A stretch of 54,304 nucleotides of DNA, from the NCBI GenBank assembly GCA_019310195.1, contig JAFDET010000002.1, positions 1 through 54,304 on the forward strand, written 5' to 3'. Shown in pieces: positions 49,667 to 54,304 of this stretch. The position numbers and the translations under genes were made by a program. How positions within the stretch are numbered: the first letter of the stretch is position 1; each line of letters begins with the position of its first letter. This stretch comes from Deltaproteobacteria bacterium. GTDB lineage: Bacteria; Myxococcota_A; UBA9160; JAFDET01. The notes under the pieces are model-generated. The model was not told the origin of the DNA. It saw only the letters and a list, made by a program, of their open reading frames with translations, and searched no databases.

Positions 49667-50869
49667 ATGGCGGTCGAACTCCCCATCTACCTCGACAACC
49701 ACGCCACCACCCGCGTCGATCCGCGCGTGGTCGAGGCGATGGCGCCGTACTGGAGCCAGGACTACGGCAATGCCGCCAGCCACGGACACGTGCTGGGCTG
49801 GCGGGCCGAGGAGGCTGTGGAGCAGGCGCGCGAGTCGCTGGCCGCCGCCCTCGGCGCAGAGCCTCGCGAGATCGTCTTCACCAGCGGCGCCACCGAGGCC
49901 AACAACCTGGCGCTGCTGGGTGCGGCCGAAGCCGCGCCCGCCGGGCGCAACCACCTGGTCAGCGTTGCCACCGAGCACCCGTCGGTGCTCGACCCCTGCC
50001 GTGCGCTGGAGGCGCGTGGCTTCGACGTGACGATCCTGCCGGTGGACGCCGACGGGCGCATCGAGCCCGAGGCGGTGACGGCCAGCCTGCGGGACAGCAC
50101 CCGGCTGGTCTCGGTAATGGCCGCGAACAACGAGATCGGGGTGCTCCAGCCGGTGGCCGAAATCGGCGCCCTGTGCCGTGAGCGCGGCGTGCTCTTTCAC
50201 ACGGACGCCGTGCAGGCGTTCGGCAAGGTTCCGCTGGACGTGGACGAGGCCGACCTGCTGTCGATCTCGGCCCACAAGATCTACGGCCCCAAGGGCGTGG
50301 GCGCCCTCTACGTGCGGGCGCGGAGGCCTCGGGTCCGCTTGGAGCCCCGGCTCTACGGGGGTGGGCACGAGCGCGGCCTGCGCTCGGGCACGCTGCCCGT
50401 ACCCCTGATCGTGGGGTTCGCCCGGGCGGCGGAGCTCTGCCTGGCCGAGCGGGAGCACGAGGCCGTGCGTCTGGCCGGGCTGCGGGACCGGCTGCTGGCC
50501 CGGCTGCGCGAGTCCCTGGACGGCGTGGCCCTGAACGGGGATCCGCGGCAGCGCCTGCCCGCCAACCTGAACCTGGCCTTCGAAGGCGTGGATGCCGATC
50601 AGTTGCTGGTCGAGCTCCGCGGAGTTGCGCTCTCGACCGGTTCGGCGTGCTCCTCCGCCACACCGGCGCCCAGTCACGTGCTGACGGCCCTGGGCCTGCC
50701 CGCGGCGCGGGTGCGCGCCTCGGTGCGCATGGGGCTGGGGCGTTTCACCACCCGTGAGGAAGTGGACGTGGCCGCCGACCGGCTGGTGGCCTGCGTGGAG
50801 AAGCTTCGCAGCGGTGTGCCTCGAAAGGCCGCCCCGACGCCGCTACCCTCCGCCGGTTCGAAGTCGTGA
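49667..50869 (+). CDS. iscS: Cysteine desulfurase (IscS/NifS family)
   Basis: A 400-residue PLP enzyme, ATG 49667. It removes sulfur from cysteine for Fe-S and tRNA thiolation. The start is YLDNHATTRVDPRVVEAM; the PLP lysine is in SISAHKIYGPKGVGALYVR; HTDAVQAFGK is the PLP-contacting segment; the persulfide cysteine is in ALSTGSACSSATPAPSHVL. That loop is of the short-insert IscS class. The scaffold protein IscU and regulator IscR are not adjacent, unlike the enteric operon. Confidence 0.95.
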   Translation: MAVELPIYLDNHATTRVDPRVVEAMAPYWSQDYGNAASHGHVLGWRAEEAVEQARESLAAALGAEPREIVFTSGATEANNLALLGAAEAAPAGRNHLVSVATEHPSVLDPCRALEARGFDVTILPVDADGRIEPEAVTASLRDSTRLVSVMAANNEIGVLQPVAEIGALCRERGVLFHTDAVQAFGKVPLDVDEADLLSISAHKIYGPKGVGALYVRARRPRVRLEPRLYGGGHERGLRSGTLPVPLIVGFARAAELCLAEREHEAVRLAGLRDRLLARLRESLDGVALNGDPRQRLPANLNLAFEGVDADQLLVELRGVALSTGSACSSATPAPSHVLTALGLPAARVRASVRMGLGRFTTREEVDVAADRLVACVEKLRSGVPRKAAPTPLPSAGSKS

Positions 50870-50882
50870 GAGGGAGTCCGAA

Positions 50883-51494
50883 GTGAGCGAGAGCAAGAGC
50901 ACCAACATCACCTGGCACGAGGGGCATGTCACGCGCAAGGAGCGCGAGAAGATCCTGGGCCAACGCGGCGTCACCGTCTGGCTCACGGGCCTTTCGGGCT
51001 CCGGCAAGTCCACCGTTGCGACCGCCGCCGAGCAGGTCGTGCTCGGCAAGGGCAAGCTCGCGTACGTGCTGGACGGCGACAACGTGCGCCACGGGCTGAA
51101 CAAGAACCTGGGCTTCTCGCCCGAGGATCGCACCGAGAACATCCGGCGCATCGGCGAGGTGGCCAAGCTCTTCAACGATTCCGGTGTCGTGGTGTTCACG
51201 GCCTTCATCTCGCCGTACCGCGAGGACCGGGATGCCGTGCGGGCGCTGATGGCCGAGGGCGACTTCGTCGAGGTGTGGGCCGACGCCGACGTCGCTACGT
51301 GTGAAGAGCGCGATCCGAAGGGCCTCTACAAGAAGGCCCGGGCGGGCGAGATCCCGGAGTTCACCGGCATCTCCGCGCCGTACGAAGCCCCCGAGCGGCC
51401 GGAGCTGGTCCTCGATACCGGAGTCCAGTCACTCCAGGAAAGCGTGGAGCAGTTGGTGGGCTATCTCGAGGAGAAAGGCTACCTGTCTCAGTGA
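50883..51494 (+). CDS. cysC: Adenylylsulfate kinase
   Basis: A 203-residue kinase, GTG 50883, preceded by GAGGGAG. It phosphorylates adenosine 5'-phosphosulfate to PAPS. P-loop GLSGSGKST; the APS-binding block DGDNVRHGLNKNLGFSPEDR; FISPYREDRDAVR; and the lid segment KGLYKKARAGEIPEFTGIS. All are intact. No sulfate adenylyltransferase is in the window. It follows iscS by 13 bases. Confidence 0.95.
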   Translation: MSESKSTNITWHEGHVTRKEREKILGQRGVTVWLTGLSGSGKSTVATAAEQVVLGKGKLAYVLDGDNVRHGLNKNLGFSPEDRTENIRRIGEVAKLFNDSGVVVFTAFISPYREDRDAVRALMAEGDFVEVWADADVATCEERDPKGLYKKARAGEIPEFTGISAPYEAPERPELVLDTGVQSLQESVEQLVGYLEEKGYLSQ

Positions 51495-51565
51495 GGGTGT
51501 GGAGGCGTCCCGCCCGCTCCTCGGGCCGGACAAGGGGGTGGGTCATCGGACCGCGACGAGGCTCG

Positions 51566-53341
51566 ATGAGGGCCACGCGCATCGCAGCGGAGGCCGCGCT
51601 GCTGGGGGTCGCACTGATCGCGATCTCGGGCTGCGCCAGCATTTCTCCGGCCCCCGGCACGCCCGCCAGGCCGCAGGCCGGGAGGGCGCTGGAGCGGTCG
51701 CCCGAGCTGGACTTCCTGATTGCGAGACAGCTCGAACTCGAAGGCCGGCTGGCCGAGTCGCTGGAGGCCTATCGCCGCGCGGCGAGCCAGGACCCCGGGT
51801 CGCCCTACCTGCAGCGCAAGCTGGCCCAGCTTTCGGCGCGCCAGGGCGACCTCAGCGGTGCGCTGCTGCACGCCGAGCGCGCCTTCCAGCTGGATCCCGA
51901 AGATGAGGACACGCGCCTCCTGCTCGGCACCCTCTACCGGGTGCGCAAGGAGACCGCGGCGGCCGAAGACGTCCTGCGCGCCGACGACGGCGAGCCTCGC
52001 AGCGAGAGCGCGGCCTTCCTGCTCTACACGATCTACATCGAGGCCGAGCGCTACCCCGATGCGCTGACCACGGCGCGCTGGATCGTGGATCGCGAGCCCG
52101 ATTCGCTGCGCGGCTGGTTCGCCCTGGCCGGCGTCTATGAGCACCTGGATCAGCCCATCGAGGTGGAGAATGCCCTGGAGGAGGCCCTGCGCCGGGAGCC
52201 GGGCAACCTGGCCGTGTACGGTGCGCTGGCGCGCTCCAGGCGCACGCGCGGCGACCGGGAGGGGGAGCTCGAGGTCTACGAGCGGGTTCTGGAGCGCTAT
52301 CCCCATCACCACGCCACGCTGACGTCCAAGGCGGACGCGCTCATCGCGTTGTCGCGGCCCGACGAGGCCGTGGCCGCCTTGGAAGAAGTGGTCCGCTACC
52401 ACCCGGAGGACGTCCGCTCGGCGGTGCGCCTGTCGCTGCTGGACTACGAAGCCGGGCGCTACGAGGGCGCCGAGACCCGGCTGGCGGCCGCGCTGGCGAA
52501 GAACCCGGACGATTCCGAGGTGGCCTACCTGCTGGGTCTGGTGCGCCAGCGGCGCGGCGAGGGCGACGCGGCCATGGAGGTCTTCGCCCGGATTCCGTCC
52601 GACCACCGCCACTACGTGGACTCCCGGACCCAGATGGCGGTGATCCTGGAGGATCGCGGGGAGTACGCCCTGGCGTTGGCGGAGGTCGAACGCGCCCGGG
52701 CCGTGCAGGCTACGCGCCCGCTGGATCTCTACGCGGCCAGCCTGCGGGCCAAGACCGGCGACTTCGAAGCCGCAGTGGCCTTCCTGGAGATCCTGCTGGC
52801 CGAGGCGCCCAGGGACGACGAGCTGCTCTACAACCTGGGCATCCTGCACGGCGAGGCCGGGCACTACGACCAGGCGCTGATCTACATGCAGCGGGCCTTG
52901 GAGCAGAATCCGGACAACCCCGCGGCGCTCAACTACGTGGGGTACACGTGGGCGGAGCGGGGTGAGAACCTGGACGAGGCCCAGGACTACATCACCCGCG
53001 CCCTGGAGCTGCGCCCCGACGACGGCTTCATCACCGACAGCCTGGGCTGGGTCTACTACATGCGGGCGAAGCCCCTGGTGCAGAGCGGCCATGCCACGGA
53101 CCTGGCCCGGGGGCAAAAGCTCCTGCGCAAGGCGTTGAACGAGTTGGAGCGCGCCTCGGAGCTGACCGGCGGCGATCCCGTGATCGCGGAGCACCTGGGC
53201 GACGTGTATCTGCTCCTGGACGACAAGCCCCGGGCTCTCCAGTTCTACGAGGATGCCATCGAGCAGGAGCCCCGGGAAGGCGAGCAGCCCGAGCTGCGCC
53301 GCAAGTTCGAGAGCCTGCGGCGCGAGCTCGGAGTGCAGTGA
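51566..53341 (+). CDS. TPR-repeat lipoprotein
   Basis: A 591-residue protein, ATG 51566. The signal peptide ends AISGC, with Cys24 lipidated (about residues 1-24). More than ten tetratricopeptide repeats follow, e.g. LIARQLELEGRLAESLEAYR, AYLLGLVRQRRGEGDAAMEV, LLYNLGILHGEAGHYDQALI, and ALNYVGYTWAERGENLDEAQ with DSLGWVYYMRAKPL, a pair seen in large envelope TPR proteins. It is likely a scaffold on the inner face of the outer membrane. The next gene, LolB-like, overlaps its stop (GTGA), suggesting a shared role in lipoprotein or outer-membrane assembly. Confidence 0.9.
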   Translation: MRATRIAAEAALLGVALIAISGCASISPAPGTPARPQAGRALERSPELDFLIARQLELEGRLAESLEAYRRAASQDPGSPYLQRKLAQLSARQGDLSGALLHAERAFQLDPEDEDTRLLLGTLYRVRKETAAAEDVLRADDGEPRSESAAFLLYTIYIEAERYPDALTTARWIVDREPDSLRGWFALAGVYEHLDQPIEVENALEEALRREPGNLAVYGALARSRRTRGDREGELEVYERVLERYPHHHATLTSKADALIALSRPDEAVAALEEVVRYHPEDVRSAVRLSLLDYEAGRYEGAETRLAAALAKNPDDSEVAYLLGLVRQRRGEGDAAMEVFARIPSDHRHYVDSRTQMAVILEDRGEYALALAEVERARAVQATRPLDLYAASLRAKTGDFEAAVAFLEILLAEAPRDDELLYNLGILHGEAGHYDQALIYMQRALEQNPDNPAALNYVGYTWAERGENLDEAQDYITRALELRPDDGFITDSLGWVYYMRAKPLVQSGHATDLARGQKLLRKALNELERASELTGGDPVIAEHLGDVYLLLDDKPRALQFYEDAIEQEPREGEQPELRRKFESLRRELGVQ

Positions 53342-54114
53342 GGGCCCGCGCGTTCGCGGCCGCCGCGGTGGCCTTGGTCGCCGTCTCCTGCCGCACGACC
53401 CAGCCCCCGATCGTCCCCCTCGCCATCGACGATCCGCGGCCCGCGCAGCTTCTGGCGAGTCTCGAGTCGCGCAGCGCCCGCCTGAACGCAGTGCGCGGCA
53501 TGGCGCGGCTGGCCGTCGACGGTCCCGAGGGCTCGATCCGCTCCAAGCAGGTGCTGGTGGCCGCGCGCCCGGCGCGGCTGCGCGTCGAGATCCTGGGCTT
53601 CCTGTCCCAGACCCAGGCGCTGCTGGTCACCGACGGCACCACCTTCGCCTTCTTCGACGCCCGTGAGCATCGCTACGAGGAGGCGCCGCTGCGGCCGGGT
53701 CTGCTCTGGGAGGTGGCGGGGATCGACCTGGAGCCGGGCGAGGCGGTGCGCGTCCTGCTGGGCGCACCTCAGCTGGAAGCCCTGCGCCCCTCGGGCGCCG
53801 CGTTGCTTCCCGACGGCGGGCTGCAGGTGATCCTGGTGGACCCGTCGGGGCGCGCCCGACGGGCCCTGGAGTTCGATGCCGACGGGCGCTTGCGCCGCCT
53901 GGCGGTCTGGGAAGCAGACGGCGTGGCCGCCTTCGACGTCCGCTACGACGATCTCGAGCCCGTGGGCGAGACCCCCTTCGCGCATCGGATCGACATCGCG
54001 TTTCCCGCCACCGGGGTGAAGGCGCGCATCGATCTCTCCCAGGTGGCGCTGAACCCCGAGCTGGCTCCCAGCGTCTTCGAGCTGCAGCGTCCCGCCGCGT
54101 CGGGCGGCGGATGA
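53338..54114 (+). CDS. LolB-like/DUF4292 outer-membrane lipoprotein
   Basis: A 258-residue protein, GTG 53338 overlapping the TPR gene. Signal peptide with lipobox AVSC (Cys18). The mature part has the one-sided beta-sheet pattern of LolA/LolB-type folds: RLNAVRGMARLAVDGPEG, KQVLVAARPARLRVEILGF, ALLVTDGTTFAFFDAREHRY, then a C-terminal HRIDIAFPATGVKARIDLSQ. LolB receives lipoproteins from LolA at the outer membrane; this protein may do that or bind another lipid. LolA is not in the window. Its stop overlaps the next start (ATGA). Confidence 0.85.
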   Translation: MRARAFAAAAVALVAVSCRTTQPPIVPLAIDDPRPAQLLASLESRSARLNAVRGMARLAVDGPEGSIRSKQVLVAARPARLRVEILGFLSQTQALLVTDGTTFAFFDAREHRYEEAPLRPGLLWEVAGIDLEPGEAVRVLLGAPQLEALRPSGAALLPDGGLQVILVDPSGRARRALEFDADGRLRRLAVWEADGVAAFDVRYDDLEPVGETPFAHRIDIAFPATGVKARIDLSQVALNPELAPSVFELQRPAASGGG

Positions 54115-54304
54115 GGCGCCGGGCTTCGGGTTTGCTGGCGGCGCTGCTCCTGGCGTGCAGCAACAACCCCTATCCCGACGCGGATGCCGACCGGAAGATC
54201 CTGTACACGAACTACCGCGAGGCGCCGCGGACCCTGGATCCGGCCGTCGCCTACACCACCAGCGCCCATGCCATCACGGGCAACGTCTACGACACGCTGC
54301 TCGA
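54111..54304 (+). CDS. ABC transporter substrate-binding lipoprotein, family 5 (partial)
   Basis: Only the first 64 residues are visible, starting ATG 54111. MRRRASGLLAALLLAC is a lipoprotein signal with Cys16. The mature start reads KILYTNYREAPRTLDPAVAY then ITGNVYDTLL, the N-terminal pattern of oligopeptide/dipeptide-binding proteins (SBP family 5), where P-x-LDP and the Y(D/E)xL element are conserved. It would deliver peptides or similar solutes to a permease encoded further right. The gene runs off the window. Confidence 0.85.
   Translation, partial: MRRRASGLLAALLLACSNNPYPDADADRKILYTNYREAPRTLDPAVAYTTSAHAITGNVYDTLL

Noticed and set aside
1..54304. CRISPR arrays, IS elements, integrases, rRNA and tRNA genes
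   Set aside because: No regularly spaced direct repeats, transposase or integrase signatures, or RNA gene cores were found on reading the window.

Overview
The window is about 54 kb of very GC-rich, gene-dense bacterial chromosome. Gene content points to a Gram-negative of the former Deltaproteobacteria (Myxococcota, Desulfobacterota or Binatota type): outer-membrane style lipoproteins and a LolB-like protein, full-length PlsB, FtsEX-EnvC, a PEP-CTERM protein, a kinase-ATPase-cyclase giant protein and F420 genes. The exact phylum cannot be fixed from sequence reading alone. No rRNA, tRNA, IS element, prophage or CRISPR array was recognised. Genes overlap in ATGA/GTGA fashion in many places, so most are in operons.

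Layout. 1-2.8 kb (minus): a MerR regulator, a ParA ATPase fused to a CBM48-type module, a ParA/MinD-like protein without a P-loop, and a cut-off unknown gene. 2.9-12 kb (plus): a 2-phosphoglycerate-kinase-like protein, M48 lipoprotein protease, a MoxR/von Willebrand A pair, SppA, TrmB, RlmN and a PPP phosphatase. 12.2-16.6 kb: a 1472-residue zinc-ribbon/kinase/ATPase/TPR/cyclase protein. 16.7-19.3 kb: four small accessory genes, including a TauE-type permease. 19.3-23.3 kb (minus): an MltD-like lytic transglycosylase and Ffh. 23.4-30 kb (plus): biotin carrier, acetyltransferase, short-chain dehydrogenase, PlsB, HisI, HisG, NUDIX. 30-31.6 kb (minus): a zinc-ribbon protein with a long leader, then the remains of a cytochrome c haem-exporter locus (ccmA and ccmD fragments). 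31.8-33.5 kb (plus): aminotransferase and EngB, ending in a REP-like palindrome. 33.6-36.7 kb (minus): a DUF4124 protein with cofD, cofC and cofE. 36.9-44.2 kb (plus): a propeller-like protein, a PEP-CTERM protein, an unknown 157-residue protein, FtsE, FtsX, EnvC and CtpA. 44.2-49.2 kb: a damaged xseA, then xseB, ispA, dxs and tlyA. 49.3-54.3 kb: an A-type Fe-S carrier, cysteine desulfurase, CysC, a TPR lipoprotein, a LolB-like lipoprotein and the start of an ABC solute-binding lipoprotein.

The genes serve envelope growth and division (FtsEX-EnvC-CtpA, MltD, M48, SppA, LolB-like), translation and rRNA/tRNA modification (TrmB, RlmN, TlyA, EngB, Ffh), isoprenoid precursors (IspA, Dxs), Fe-S assembly, histidine and phospholipid synthesis, and F420 synthesis. 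Several genes show damage that can be read directly: a 29-bp tandem duplication that removed the stop codon of ctpA, an out-of-frame deletion in xseA, and a collapsed ccm operon. The least familiar arrangements are the ParA-CBM48 fusion beside a P-loop-less ParA relative, and the unknown protein leading the FtsEX-EnvC-CtpA cluster.
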